Source of the DNA: UBA5239 sp031548025 | GTDB lineage: Bacteria; Verrucomicrobiota; Lentisphaeria; Victivallales; Victivallaceae | Direction of reading: 5' to 3' | Assembly: GCA_031548025.1 (NCBI GenBank) | Contig: JAVBRM010000051.1 | Span: forward strand, 1-64,000 | Length of the DNA: 64,000 bases | Shown: one piece after another, positions 16,008 through 25,216 of the stretch | How the letters are laid out: each line of letters begins with the position of its first letter | How positions within the stretch are numbered: the stretch's first letter is position 1 | Notes under the pieces: model-generated | Told to the model about the DNA's origin: nothing | Databases searched by the model: none | Seen by the model: the letters and a program-made list of their open reading frames with translations, nothing else | Position numbers and translations under genes: made by a program

Positions 16008-17401
16008 ACTACGGCTGGCTCTGCCTTTTCGGATTTCTTTGCTGTACCGGAATCATCTACACAATGATCTGGCGCTGTGGAAAATCGATATTTTCACAGA
16101 TTTTATATACGGTCGGCATTACGCTGATTCCGATTTTGTTGGTGAGCTTGCTGAACCATATATTGGATCGTCCCACTCACGTGACTGAATACAGTCATAC
16201 GATTTCCACCTTGGAAAAATGCCTTTCCGATTCCACGATTTCCGCTGAAAAAATCACGGCGGCGTTGAAAAGCCAAGATCCGGACACTGAATTGCGGCAG
16301 CTTCTACCGAAGCAGACGCCAAAGCCGGCACTGAAGCCGAATGCTATTATGCGCCGGAACGACAAGATCAATTTACCCGCTTCGGAACAGCCGCCCGGTA
16401 AACATTTTTACCATAGCTTCCCGATGAATTCCGGCGAGGTTGATTATGATAAAATTCCGGAATTCGCCAAACGGATCGCTGATCTGCAGGAGAAAATTTC
16501 CGATTCCTATTGGGAAGGCAAAGGGATAATCGTAACAGGACAACTCCAAGTCGAAGATGCCGCGAATCTTACCGGCGTCGCCTCCCAAACGACCTTTCTG
16601 GCCGATGGTGTTTTCGCACATCCGATTTATCCATTAAATGAGCGTGAATTGCAGTTTTTCAAATCTGGATATGAGCCTCTGGCGGTTTGGCTCGATCCGA
16701 ATAAACATCATCCAAAGCGCCTTGATTTAGGCGTAATTGTGCTGAAAAAAGCGAAAGAAACCTATTCACTGACCTTTTCGCTCGCGCTGCCGGAGTCCGT
16801 CAAAGAGGCAAAAGTCAAATTGCAGACCGGCTGGCCCGCCCCTACCTGGCGTGACCACGGGCACGAGTGCGCCGCCCCAATTCACCGAACGGTCGCCGAG
16901 AAAACGCTTCGCGATAAAGAACCTTTCCACGCAGGCGGACTTTCCGGAATTCCTTATGAGCTGATAATCACCGCTCCCGGTTGCGTCCAACGTACCTTCT
17001 ATTTTACCGGCAATCGCCCGACGGACTTCGGAGAGATTGTCCTCAGTCCGACCCGCAGCCAGACCTTCCGGCAGCGTCCTTTTTCCGGAGGTCCATGGGA
17101 AATGACAACGCTCGAACTCAACGGAAAAAGTTCTCTGGTGGTCGCCCCGAAAGACTCGCTCGGCAACACGGTCAGTCTTCACCTCACCCCAGACCTTGCA
17201 ACCGATCGAATCCTGGTGTTTTTTCCCTGGCATCCGGTTTATTTCGACGATTACGGAAAAGTTTCGCCGGATATCCTGGAATTGCCTCAACCGAAACATT
17301 ACCAGGGAACCATGTTCTTCGAAACAGGCCATCTTTATCGGATGAAAAGCAAACAGCAGAACATCGACAAGCTGATTTATGTCGGAGTCACAGAGATTTA
17401 A
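16004..17401 (+). CDS. Membrane-anchored protein of unknown function
   Basis: This 465-residue protein has two N-terminal membrane helices (about 3-22 and 28-51), then a proline-rich linker (about 95-120), then a large soluble part of beta-rich character. The soluble part contains short exact phrases such as AGGLSGIPYELIITAPGC and ILVFFPWHPVYFDDYG, but no family I know. It is translationally coupled to the preceding membrane protein. Its last 14 bases overlap the convergent GntR/LacI-type gene. The soluble domain is probably extracytoplasmic, inferred from the helical hairpin before it. Confidence 0.75.
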   Translation: MNYGWLCLFGFLCCTGIIYTMIWRCGKSIFSQILYTVGITLIPILLVSLLNHILDRPTHVTEYSHTISTLEKCLSDSTISAEKITAALKSQDPDTELRQLLPKQTPKPALKPNAIMRRNDKINLPASEQPPGKHFYHSFPMNSGEVDYDKIPEFAKRIADLQEKISDSYWEGKGIIVTGQLQVEDAANLTGVASQTTFLADGVFAHPIYPLNERELQFFKSGYEPLAVWLDPNKHHPKRLDLGVIVLKKAKETYSLTFSLALPESVKEAKVKLQTGWPAPTWRDHGHECAAPIHRTVAEKTLRDKEPFHAGGLSGIPYELIITAPGCVQRTFYFTGNRPTDFGEIVLSPTRSQTFRQRPFSGGPWEMTTLELNGKSSLVVAPKDSLGNTVSLHLTPDLATDRILVFFPWHPVYFDDYGKVSPDILELPQPKHYQGTMFFETGHLYRMKSKQQNIDKLIYVGVTEI

Positions 17402-18458
17402 CGCTGGTTCTTTCGATCAGGGTGACGGGAAGGCATTTGGATTCGGGGCGTTCGCCGGTCCGGAGCCATTTGTTCAGGAGGGTAATGGCTTCTTCGCCCT
17501 GTTGGTGTAATGGCTCGGCTAAAACGGTCAAGCCCCGATAAGAACCTTCCGGCCAGGTGGTCCCGCCGTATCCGATCACCGAAATATCTTCGGGAATACG
17601 GAGATTCAGCTTGGCCGCCGCCATGTAGAGCCATTCGGCCCGGTAGTCGCGCACCGCATAAATCGCGGTTGGACGGGATGGGCGGCTGAGATATTCCAAC
17701 AGTCGTTCATCGGGGTGCTCTTTATCCAAATTCGTCAATTCGGTCAAGACCCACTCCGGCCGCAATTCCAGTCCTTCCTCCGCGATTCCGCCACGAAATC
17801 CGGCCAGCGATTCCTTGTACAGAAAATAGGTGGAACTGCCGCAAATCATCCCGATATCACGGTGCCCTTTTGAGGCAAGATAACGCACTGCCTGGCGGGC
17901 GCAATCACGATAATCGATATAAGTGCGGAGGGCTTTAGTATGCCCATGTTCATCGCCGGCGATCACGGTAGGGACCGCGGCTTTTTCCAGGGGGCCGATC
18001 AGCTCGTCATACTGGGCGCACTGCAGATAAATGGCGCCTTGCCACAACCCGTTGCCGCGCCCGGCGATAATCTCTTCGTGGGCCAGCCCGGAGTCGGTCA
18101 TAGAGATATTGACCTCGACATTGGATTTTTCCGCTCCCCGGATGATCCCCATCAAAAGCGCCGAGGCAATCGGCCGGTAATTGAAAGTACCATAGTCCGA
18201 TGGCCGGAGAAATACCCGCTGTAATTTGCCGCTGCTATTCGGCAGCACCAGAGCACCCATATTCGGGTAAATCTGAATAAGCCCTTCATCCTGCATGAAT
18301 TTCAGAATATTATGGATGGAACTCTTGGAAATATTCATCAGCTTGGCCAGTTCCCGGGCGGATGGCAAGTAAGTACCCGGTTTGTAATACCCCTGGGTAA
18401 TCTCTTCCCGCAACCGGGCACGGACTCCTGAAGTTTTCAGATTTTCACATCGCGCCAT
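17388..18458 (-). CDS. GntR-type HTH / LacI-type sensor transcriptional regulator
   Basis: About 356 residues. An N-terminal winged helix-turn-helix of GntR type (GYYKPGTYLPSARELAKLMNISKSSIHNIL) is fused to a LacI/periplasmic-binding-like sugar sensor (from about residue 75, with GHRDIGMICGSS and PEDISVIGYGGT). This is the AraR arrangement. It should bind an inverted-repeat operator and release it on sugar binding. The ATG at 18458 is preferred because AGGAAAAG precedes it; an extension to 18512 has no site. It diverges from another regulator of the same type and may control the TGGACAnTGTCCA sites; that link is inference. Confidence 0.88.
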   Translation of the reverse strand: MARCENLKTSGVRARLREEITQGYYKPGTYLPSARELAKLMNISKSSIHNILKFMQDEGLIQIYPNMGALVLPNSSGKLQRVFLRPSDYGTFNYRPIASALLMGIIRGAEKSNVEVNISMTDSGLAHEEIIAGRGNGLWQGAIYLQCAQYDELIGPLEKAAVPTVIAGDEHGHTKALRTYIDYRDCARQAVRYLASKGHRDIGMICGSSTYFLYKESLAGFRGGIAEEGLELRPEWVLTELTNLDKEHPDERLLEYLSRPSRPTAIYAVRDYRAEWLYMAAAKLNLRIPEDISVIGYGGTTWPEGSYRGLTVLAEPLHQQGEEAITLLNKWLRTGERPESKCLPVTLIERTSVKSL

Positions 18459-18483
18459 AATCTTTTCCTGAAATTGAGAATAC

Positions 18484-18512
18484 AAAATAGCATCATCAGG
18501 AAGATTTTGCAA
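18484..18512 (-). promoter_or_regulatory. Possible promoter of the leftward GntR/LacI-type gene
   Basis: On the minus strand TTGCAA (18507-18512) and TATTTT (18484-18489) are 17 bases apart, placing the start of transcription close to the proposed ATG at 18458. Confidence 0.4.
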
Positions 18513-18562
18513 ATCCGCTATTCAACGACGGAAAATTTTCTCTTTTTTATTTCTTCGACATA

Positions 18563-18590
18563 TTGACAATGCCAAAATTTCAGGTATAAT
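18563..18590 (+). promoter_or_regulatory. Promoter of the 18628-24471 operon
   Basis: TTGACA (18563-18568) and TATAAT (18585-18590) are 16 bases apart, both perfect consensus boxes. The stretch between it and the ATG holds AGTGTT (18594-18599) and AACACT (18622-18627), which could form an autoregulatory operator. Confidence 0.75.
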
Positions 18591-18627
18591 AAAAGTGTTA
18601 GGATAACTTTAAAGACACTGGAACACT

Positions 18628-19683
18628 ATGTTGAATCTCGGTAAAAATTCAAAAAGAGAAGCCGTCCGCGAATACCTGTTGACGGAAGTACGCAGCGGTA
18701 AATATCCGCCGGGAACCCGTTTCAGCTCGGAAAATCATCTGACCCGGGAATTGGGAATCAGCAAGAACACGTTGCGCGAAGCGATTTCGTCACTGGTGAC
18801 CGACGGAGTTTTCTACCGGGTGCAAGGCAGCGGTACCTATGTGCAGGAAGTGCCGAACGATATTCTCAAGCAAATTACTTTGATCGTATGCAATCCCCAC
18901 CGCCAAGGGAGCGAGGATGTTTTCATCGGGGCGCTGCTGTCGGGACTGCATACCGAGCTGGACGCCCGGAACTGGCAGATCCGGCTGAAAATGTTTCCGG
19001 ACCTCGACCGCAGCAAGACGACGGTGGAAGAATTCATCCGGGAAAATACGGCCGGCAGCGCGGTAATGCTCGCCGGGTTCAATTTCACCCGGGAAATCAC
19101 CGATATGCTGCTGGCGGCGAAAATGCGGGTCGTGACGATCGGTCGCCCGGAGGCTTCCAATATTCCCTATATTCATACCGATCATGTGGCAGGCATGCGT
19201 ACCACTGTGGAGGCTCTGCTGGCCAAGGGGCACCGTCAGATCGCCCTGATCGACCGCCGGGCGTCCCATCAGGCCAGTTATGACGAGCGCCGCGAATCTT
19301 TCCTCAATACCCTCGGCGAAGCCGGAGTGGTTCCGGACGCCAGGTTGCTGATTGATTACGAGGGATTCGGCATCGAAGGCGGCGCGGACGCCGCGCGGCT
19401 TCTGCTTCGGCGCAATGTTCCGTTTACTGCGGTGATCGTTTATGGAGATTGGGGGACGCTGGGCGTCCGCCGGGGCTTGGAACAGGCCGGCATGGAGATT
19501 CCCCGCGATGTCTCCATGATCTGTTACGGCAAGAAATTCGACGATATAGCTTCGGTGTGCTGGAAAACCTCCGAAATGAGCATGGAGGGCGCCGAAATGC
19601 TGATCCAGCCGGAACTGAAAGAATCGCATCGGTTGATCAATGTGACATTTTATCCTGGAAATTCAATCAAAGATATATCATAA
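18628..19683 (+). CDS. GntR-type HTH / LacI-type sensor regulator heading a glycan operon
   Basis: This 351-residue protein has a GntR winged helix at about 8-72 (GKYPPGTRFSSENHLTRELGISKNTLREAI, then VFYRVQGSGTYV) and a LacI-type sensor domain after about residue 78 (GHRQIALIDRR, then PRDVSMICYGKKFD). It leads the operon pseudopilin - GH-A hydrolase - esterase with a 16-base gap to the pseudopilin, so it probably represses itself and the operon until a sugar binds. No strong ribosome binding site is seen before the ATG (GGAACACT is nearest). Confidence 0.88.
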   Translation: MLNLGKNSKREAVREYLLTEVRSGKYPPGTRFSSENHLTRELGISKNTLREAISSLVTDGVFYRVQGSGTYVQEVPNDILKQITLIVCNPHRQGSEDVFIGALLSGLHTELDARNWQIRLKMFPDLDRSKTTVEEFIRENTAGSAVMLAGFNFTREITDMLLAAKMRVVTIGRPEASNIPYIHTDHVAGMRTTVEALLAKGHRQIALIDRRASHQASYDERRESFLNTLGEAGVVPDARLLIDYEGFGIEGGADAARLLLRRNVPFTAVIVYGDWGTLGVRRGLEQAGMEIPRDVSMICYGKKFDDIASVCWKTSEMSMEGAEMLIQPELKESHRLINVTFYPGNSIKDIS

Positions 19684-19699
19684 GGTGGAGGAACAAATC

Positions 19700-20473
19700 A
19701 TGCGTCGATCATTTTTTACACTTATTGAGCTCCTGGTCGTCATTGCGATCATCGCCATCCTGGCAGCCATGCTGCTGCCGGCTTTGAACAAAGCCCGGGA
19801 CAAAGGCAGAGACGCCAAGTGCCTCAACAATCTCAAACAGTTAGGTCTGGGCCATATCCTTTACACGGAAGACAATAACGGCATGATGAACGTCTATTGG
19901 CGCGATAATTCTCCCGCCGTACCCGCCAACAGCAGCCGCGAAAATCAGATTCGGCAATCGAACCGGATAAAAACTTCCTCCAATTATTCCAGCTCGGGGC
20001 GCTTGTTCGAGCTGAATTATCTGCGTTCAACCCATATTTTCACCTGCCCCCGGACGCCCAATCTGTATCCGAACGGCCCCTATGAAGCAATGGCGTCATA
20101 CGCCGCGTTTTATGACACGGCCCGCTATCTTGAAAAAAACGTTGGCCAACGGATGCTGATGAGTGGATACGCCACTGTGGCGTTCGATGTTTACGAAGTC
20201 CGGAATAAAACCAGTTACGGGCTCGATTTGACCGTGAAAGCCAGCAATTGGTCATACCGTTTGAACAAGCCGTACATGCCGCTGTCGCTTGACCAGCCCG
20301 CGGGCGGCACTCCGGCGGCCCGCAACCACAACAGTCCGCCCGGATTCACCGTCTGCTATCAGGACGGCTCGGCTACTTTCGTCAAAACTTCCAAGATATA
20401 CAGCAGCTCATGGTACTGGTATGATATGAACGATTTATACTGGGACCTGGCCAGAAGAACCCCGAAACCCTGA
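19700..20473 (+). CDS. Pseudopilin, copy 3
   Basis: This 257-residue protein starts MRRSFFTLIELLVVIAIIAI, with Phe in place of Gly before the processed Phe. Cysteines occur in KCLNNLKQ and FTCPRTP. The C-terminal motif is a variant: HNSPPGFTVCYQDG has 11 residues between His and Asp-Gly rather than 9. The ATG at 19700 has GGTGGAGGA 8 bases upstream; an in-frame GTG at 19685 lies inside that site and is rejected. It lies between the GntR/LacI-type regulator and the large hydrolase (12-base gap), the typical order here. Confidence 0.9.
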   Translation: MRRSFFTLIELLVVIAIIAILAAMLLPALNKARDKGRDAKCLNNLKQLGLGHILYTEDNNGMMNVYWRDNSPAVPANSSRENQIRQSNRIKTSSNYSSSGRLFELNYLRSTHIFTCPRTPNLYPNGPYEAMASYAAFYDTARYLEKNVGQRMLMSGYATVAFDVYEVRNKTSYGLDLTVKASNWSYRLNKPYMPLSLDQPAGGTPAARNHNSPPGFTVCYQDGSATFVKTSKIYSSSWYWYDMNDLYWDLARRTPKP

Positions 20474-20485
20474 GGTAAACATCTT

Positions 20486-23400
20486 ATGTTCAGATCAATT
20501 ATTTTGTTGTTATTCGCCGCCGTCGCGCTGCAGGCCATGCCCCCCGGCATTGAAATCGAAAAGGGTGGGGTTCTAAAACTCGGCGGACTCAATGCCTATA
20601 TCCGGCTTTACGATCGCGAGTGGCAGAGCGTCAACCAAACACAGAAAAGCGTCACGCCCACACCCGGTTACCCCGTTTCTTCGGACAAACAATATGAGCT
20701 GAAGGGGCTTATCCCGATCAGCAGCAATCCGCCCGGTTTTACTTTTCAGCAATGGGTCCGCGAAGAAAGCGCTGATACGGTAAGTTATTCCATGGAGATG
20801 CAGCATGAAACCGGCGCCGATCTGCGGATACTGTGTTTCAATGTGGAACTGCCGATCAAGCAATTCGCGGGAAAAACGCTCAAAATCAACGATCAGAGTT
20901 TCGAGCTCCCCGAACAGACCGGCCAGAAAATCGATATTCTCAAAAATGTCAAAAAACTCGAGCTCGTCAATGAGGGAAAGATCGTCAGGATCAACGGTGA
21001 TTTCTCGCTGCAGATCCAGGACAACCGTAGTTTCAAGGGCGGTACATATTCGCTCCGGTTGCTTTTTCCGCAATCCAGCGGCACGATCAAAAGCTCCAAG
21101 TTCACAGCGAAATTATCAGTCACGCCCTTTGCCTCCAAGGCGCTCGCCCTGAACGGTGCCAAAGCCAACTCCTTTCAGAAAGAATTCGGCCTGAATCCGA
21201 AGAATGACTCCTTCAAAGGCATCCAGTTCAAGCTGGACAGTTTCCTGACACTGGCGAACGGCAAAAGCGCCGTCATTCCCGCAAAAGCTGTGGGGGCTGC
21301 TTTGTATTTGATGCACGGCGGCGGCGCGGACCTCCGGCCGGAACTGGAGGTCGTTTATACCGATGGCGCCCGGAAAAAATACCAATTGACCGCCGGGCAG
21401 GACTTCTCCGGTGAAAAACCGCTCCAGCGCCTGCCAAACGGCGCCGTCGTAGCCTCGAACAACGATACCTATCAGGGACTTTACCTGTCATATTTCCCGC
21501 TCGAGAAAAAAGAAATCGCCGAATTGCGGCTGACCAATTCCGCCGCGTCTCCCTGGTTTATCGCGGGAGCGTCGCTGACCGATTTGGAAATACCGGTTGG
21601 CGATGTCGACAGTATCGTCTATATCCGTCCGGGGGATGAATGGGTCCCGCTGGAAAGCGCCGAATTTGTCAAGCGGGGTTCCGCATTGGATTTCTCCGGC
21701 ATGCTGGATGCGCCCGCCGGGAAATACGGGCGGATCACAGTCGATGCCGCCGGTCATTTCGCCGCCGCCGGCAAACGCTTCCGGTTTTACGGCCCGAACT
21801 TCTGTTTTTCCGGCCAATTTCTCGAGCGCAAAGAAGCCGAGGCGGTGGCGGATGAACTGGCCGCTCTCGGTTACAACGCCGTGCGTCTGCACCATTTCGA
21901 CAACGAATTAGGCGACAAAAACGGTCCCGATTCCAAAGTTTTCCTGCCGGAGCAACTGGACAAGCTCGACTACTTTTTTCATTGCCTGAAAGAACGCGGC
22001 ATCTATGTCACCCTCGACCTCTACTGCAGCCGCAAATTGCGCCCCGGCGAAATTACCGATATTCCCGACGCCACCGGCCGGGTGCTGAAGGAAATCGCTC
22101 CGATTGCCGCTTCCGGGCGGGAAAACTGGAAAGCCTACGTACGGAAGTTCCTCGGTCACAAAAATCCCTACACCGGACTGACCTGGGCTGAGGACCCGAC
22201 GCTTTTCGGGGTGTCGCTGATCAACGAAAACAATATTTATTCCCTTTGGAACCGGGAAAATGTCCGCGAACTCTACCTGGCCGGTTATGTCAAGTATCTT
22301 CAGGAAAACCAGCTTGATACCCCGGAAAACCGTTCGTCGCGCGGTACTCATTTCCTTAAATACCTGACCGCGCTGCACGTCGATATGATTCAGGATTTCC
22401 GGAAATTCCTGCGGGAAGAGGTCAATTACCAGGGACTGATTACCGACCTCAATTTCCGCGAATATGTCATCCAGTCGGAAATTCGCCGGCATCTCGACTT
22501 CACCGATACCCACTCCTATTGGGATCATCCCCGCTTTTCGCCGCAGAACAAATGGTCGTTTCCCTATATCCACAACCAGAACAGCGTCCTCCGGGCCAAC
22601 GCCATTGTACCGCGCATGCTTTTCGCGTCGCGGATATTCGGGCAACCGTTCACCGTTACTGAAATCAACTATGTGTTTCCCAACCGCTACCGGGCGGAAG
22701 GCGGCCCGGTGCTGGGGGCTTACGCGGCGCTGCAGGATTGGGATGGCATTTTCCGCTTTTCCTGGTCGCACAGCTATGAAAACACCATGCACCAACGCCC
22801 GATCGAGCGTTTCGATATCGTCCGTGACCCGATCTCCCTGATTGCCGAACGCATCATCAATCTGATGTTCGTGCGCGGCGACGTTAAACCGGCCCCTTCG
22901 GCGGTCGGCTGGACCTTCGGCGATAAGAGTTTCGAGAAACTGGCCAGTGTCGATGCCTCGCATTACCCCCATAGTTTCCAAGAAGTGGGTTTTTACTGCC
23001 GTATCGGCTCGATACCCGCAGAGAGCAAATTACCCGGCGTACAGACACTACCGGACAACAAACTCACTACGGAACTCCAGAAAATCACCGGCCGTAACCC
23101 GAAAAAAAGCGAAACGGGCGAGATTTCCTATAATCCCGGGCAGGAAACCTTCAGAGTGATTTCTCCGAAAACCGAGAGCCTTACATTAAGCAAGGGCGGT
23201 TTGAAGGGCTCGGTCCTGGCTGTGAATAATGTCGATTCCTTCCAGTCGATCACGGTCAGCGCCCTGGACAATCTCCCGCTGGCGGAAAGCAAACGGATTC
23301 TGGTATTCCACCAGAGCGACGTGACCAATGAAAATATCCGCTTCAGCTCCGGGACGATGAACGCCGTGGAGCATTGGGGCGGAATGAAACGGCTGATCCG

Positions 23401-23575
23401 CAAAGCCGCCGCCGACATTACGCTGAATCTGCCGGATTGCCGGCAACTTCAGGCGCTCAGCCTGGATGGCACGCCGAAAGCCGATATCCCGTTCAGTGCG
23501 ACTGCCGGCGGCATCAGTTTCCGGCTCGATACCGCCGCATACAATGGCACGATGATCTATCTGATCAGCCGTTGA
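20486..23575 (+). CDS. Secreted clan GH-A glycoside hydrolase (GH5-like)
   Basis: This 1029-residue protein has a signal peptide (MFRSIILLLFAAVALQA), a long N-terminal beta-sandwich region (about 20-400) and a TIM barrel (about 420-800). Barrel signatures are RFYGPNFCFSG, GYNAVRLHHFDNE, LINENN (E581, expected acid/base) and VTEINY (E726, expected nucleophile), which fit clan GH-A, close to GH5. A C-terminal beta domain follows. The substrate is not readable from the sequence. It lies 12 bases after its pseudopilin and 29 bases before an esterase, suggesting an acylated polysaccharide. Confidence 0.82.
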   Translation: MFRSIILLLFAAVALQAMPPGIEIEKGGVLKLGGLNAYIRLYDREWQSVNQTQKSVTPTPGYPVSSDKQYELKGLIPISSNPPGFTFQQWVREESADTVSYSMEMQHETGADLRILCFNVELPIKQFAGKTLKINDQSFELPEQTGQKIDILKNVKKLELVNEGKIVRINGDFSLQIQDNRSFKGGTYSLRLLFPQSSGTIKSSKFTAKLSVTPFASKALALNGAKANSFQKEFGLNPKNDSFKGIQFKLDSFLTLANGKSAVIPAKAVGAALYLMHGGGADLRPELEVVYTDGARKKYQLTAGQDFSGEKPLQRLPNGAVVASNNDTYQGLYLSYFPLEKKEIAELRLTNSAASPWFIAGASLTDLEIPVGDVDSIVYIRPGDEWVPLESAEFVKRGSALDFSGMLDAPAGKYGRITVDAAGHFAAAGKRFRFYGPNFCFSGQFLERKEAEAVADELAALGYNAVRLHHFDNELGDKNGPDSKVFLPEQLDKLDYFFHCLKERGIYVTLDLYCSRKLRPGEITDIPDATGRVLKEIAPIAASGRENWKAYVRKFLGHKNPYTGLTWAEDPTLFGVSLINENNIYSLWNRENVRELYLAGYVKYLQENQLDTPENRSSRGTHFLKYLTALHVDMIQDFRKFLREEVNYQGLITDLNFREYVIQSEIRRHLDFTDTHSYWDHPRFSPQNKWSFPYIHNQNSVLRANAIVPRMLFASRIFGQPFTVTEINYVFPNRYRAEGGPVLGAYAALQDWDGIFRFSWSHSYENTMHQRPIERFDIVRDPISLIAERIINLMFVRGDVKPAPSAVGWTFGDKSFEKLASVDASHYPHSFQEVGFYCRIGSIPAESKLPGVQTLPDNKLTTELQKITGRNPKKSETGEISYNPGQETFRVISPKTESLTLSKGGLKGSVLAVNNVDSFQSITVSALDNLPLAESKRILVFHQSDVTNENIRFSSGTMNAVEHWGGMKRLIRKAAADITLNLPDCRQLQALSLDGTPKADIPFSATAGGISFRLDTAAYNGTMIYLISR

Positions 23576-23604
23576 TAAAAAACTTAGAGGATTCAAGGGA
23601 AAAA

Positions 23605-24471
23605 ATGAAAATATCCAGTATTATATTGTTGGGCTTGTTCTTATCTGGGACAGCTTTGCTTGCTTCTCCTGAACGCGTGGTCAAGGATATTTACTACGGG
23701 CCGGAAGATGGGGACGAGTATCAAAAACAGCAATGTCGTATTGACCTGTATCTACCGGCGACGCCCGAGAAAGATTTCCCGGTACTGGTATATTTTCACG
23801 GCGGCGGCCTGACCGGAGGGCGCCGCGGCGGACCTGTTCCGATCACCCAACAGGGATTTGGACTGGTTTCGGTCGGTTATCGTCTTTCTCCTCAAGTAAA
23901 GGCTCCGGCTTACCTCAACGATGCGGCGGATGCAGTGGCGTGGGTTTTCAAAAATATCCAGAATTATGGCGGCGACCTCAAACGTATCTTTATCGGGGGA
24001 AAATCCGCGGGCTGTTACCTTGCCACTATGATTGCTCTGGATAAGCGTTATTTGGAAAAACGTGATATTGATGCGGACCAGATCGCCGGATTGCTGGCAA
24101 CCAGCGGCCAGATGATTACTCATTTTCAAATCCGCAAGGAACAGGGCATTTCGCAATCCAGGGGAATCTCGGATGAATATTCTCCGTTGTATTATGTACG
24201 GAAGACGCCGTTTCCGATTTTCTTACAGTGCGGCGACAATGATTTTCCCTGCCGTCAGGAAGAAAATAAATTATTTGTCGCCATGATGCGTAAGTTTGCC
24301 AAACAGCCTGAAGATAAAATTTTCTATCAGGAATACCCGGGGACTCATAATACTTTCACCGGAAATAAAAAGGTACCGCGTGACCGCAACGCCTTTCTGC
24401 TTCATGCCGCGGGGATATTACCGGGCGGTTTAGCATCTTTCATTCAGTATTTGGAAACTACTTCCAGGTGA
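23605..24471 (+). CDS. Secreted alpha/beta-hydrolase esterase
   Basis: A 288-residue carboxylesterase of the HSL/acetyl-xylan-esterase-like type. It has a signal peptide (MKISSIILLGLFLSGTALLA), an oxyanion loop HGGG (H65-G68), a nucleophile elbow GKSAG (S134), an acid residue in CGDND (D211 or D213) and H248 in GTHNTF. It probably removes acyl groups from the glycan attacked by the preceding hydrolase, in the periplasm or outside. CAAGGGA precedes the ATG at 23605; a longer frame from 23374 overlaps the hydrolase and is rejected. Its end overlaps the convergent pseudopilin gene by 14 bases. Confidence 0.85.
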   Translation: MKISSIILLGLFLSGTALLASPERVVKDIYYGPEDGDEYQKQQCRIDLYLPATPEKDFPVLVYFHGGGLTGGRRGGPVPITQQGFGLVSVGYRLSPQVKAPAYLNDAADAVAWVFKNIQNYGGDLKRIFIGGKSAGCYLATMIALDKRYLEKRDIDADQIAGLLATSGQMITHFQIRKEQGISQSRGISDEYSPLYYVRKTPFPIFLQCGDNDFPCRQEENKLFVAMMRKFAKQPEDKIFYQEYPGTHNTFTGNKKVPRDRNAFLLHAAGILPGGLASFIQYLETTSR

Positions 24472-25114
24472 CCATCTGATTGGTAATTTGCTCCGGGGCC
24501 AGATTGGCCACGTGCCCGTCGACCCAGAGAAAATTGGTCGTACCGTTATGGACTACGCCCAAGCGGAACGGAGTCGTCGGAAAGGGATTGAAAGCAGCCT
24601 TTGAACTACTCGAAACACTGGAATTGCCGCGGGATTCAAAACACTTGTTGTTGTTGATGGTCGGGCTGTCCCCCAGCACGATGACGGCGCTGCTGTTTTT
24701 GAATTCGCTGAGCTTGTTGAATGTTTTGCTCAATCCGCTCCAAACCAAAGTCGGCAAGACCCTGGCGTTGGTGGAGTAATCCATCGAACTGTCAAGTTTT
24801 TTATTGGCCGGGCAATTGGTGACTTTTTCAAATCCAACCTTATTGTCGATGGTAAAATCACCGAAATATTTGGCAATCGGACCGGTCCACTCCTGCAAAA
24901 TGGATTTGGCGTCATACCCATACGGCAGCATGTCATCCCAATCGGAACTGTATGCCAATACAGCGATACCGATTTGTTTTTCATTGCTGAAACAACTGCT
25001 GCTGTGCGCCTTGCTGCGGGCTTTATTCAAAGCCGGCAGCAGCATGGCCGCCAGGATGGCGATGATCGCGATCACTACCAGGAGTTCGATGAGGGTAAAA
25101 TTCTTCTTTATCAT
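24458..25114 (-). CDS. Pseudopilin, copy 4 (solitary)
   Basis: This 218-residue protein begins MIKKNFTLIELLVVIAIIAI, with Asn before the processed Phe. Cysteines occur in SSCFSNEKQ and TNCPANK, and the H-x9-DG motif is intact (HNGTTNFLWVDG). The ATG at 25114 follows AAGGAC at 13 bases, while the longer frame begins with GTG at 25138 without support. It has no co-directional hydrolase partner. It is divergent from the AraC gene at 25217 and convergent with the esterase, so it could serve the esterase/GH-A operon or be the remnant of a lost cassette. Confidence 0.88.
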   Translation of the reverse strand: MIKKNFTLIELLVVIAIIAILAAMLLPALNKARSKAHSSSCFSNEKQIGIAVLAYSSDWDDMLPYGYDAKSILQEWTGPIAKYFGDFTIDNKVGFEKVTNCPANKKLDSSMDYSTNARVLPTLVWSGLSKTFNKLSEFKNSSAVIVLGDSPTINNNKCFESRGNSSVSSSSKAAFNPFPTTPFRLGVVHNGTTNFLWVDGHVANLAPEQITNQMVTWK

Positions 25115-25145
25115 AAATAAAATAGTCCTTATTTTCACTTGTAAT

Positions 25146-25151
25146 ATTATA
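25146..25151 (-). promoter_or_regulatory. -10 box of the solitary pseudopilin
   Basis: TATAAT on the minus strand within CTGTATAATATTA, the same extended -10 context as at 11812 and 15262. No good -35 box is seen at the right distance, which fits activation by the divergent AraC regulator. Confidence 0.45.
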
Positions 25152-25216
25152 CAGCAAAACTATTTTAAATAAAATGGCAAAAAATAGGCATTTTTTAACA
25201 TTTATAGTAATAACGA

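Noticed and set aside
19685..19699. GTG at 19685 as the start of pseudopilin copy 3
   Set aside because: It overlaps the ribosome binding site GGTGGAGGA that serves the ATG at 19700; the prepilin leader begins at that ATG.
21908..22981. 357-codon frame antisense to the GH5-like gene
   Set aside because: It lies entirely inside the catalytic barrel of a recognised clan GH-A enzyme and has no features of its own.
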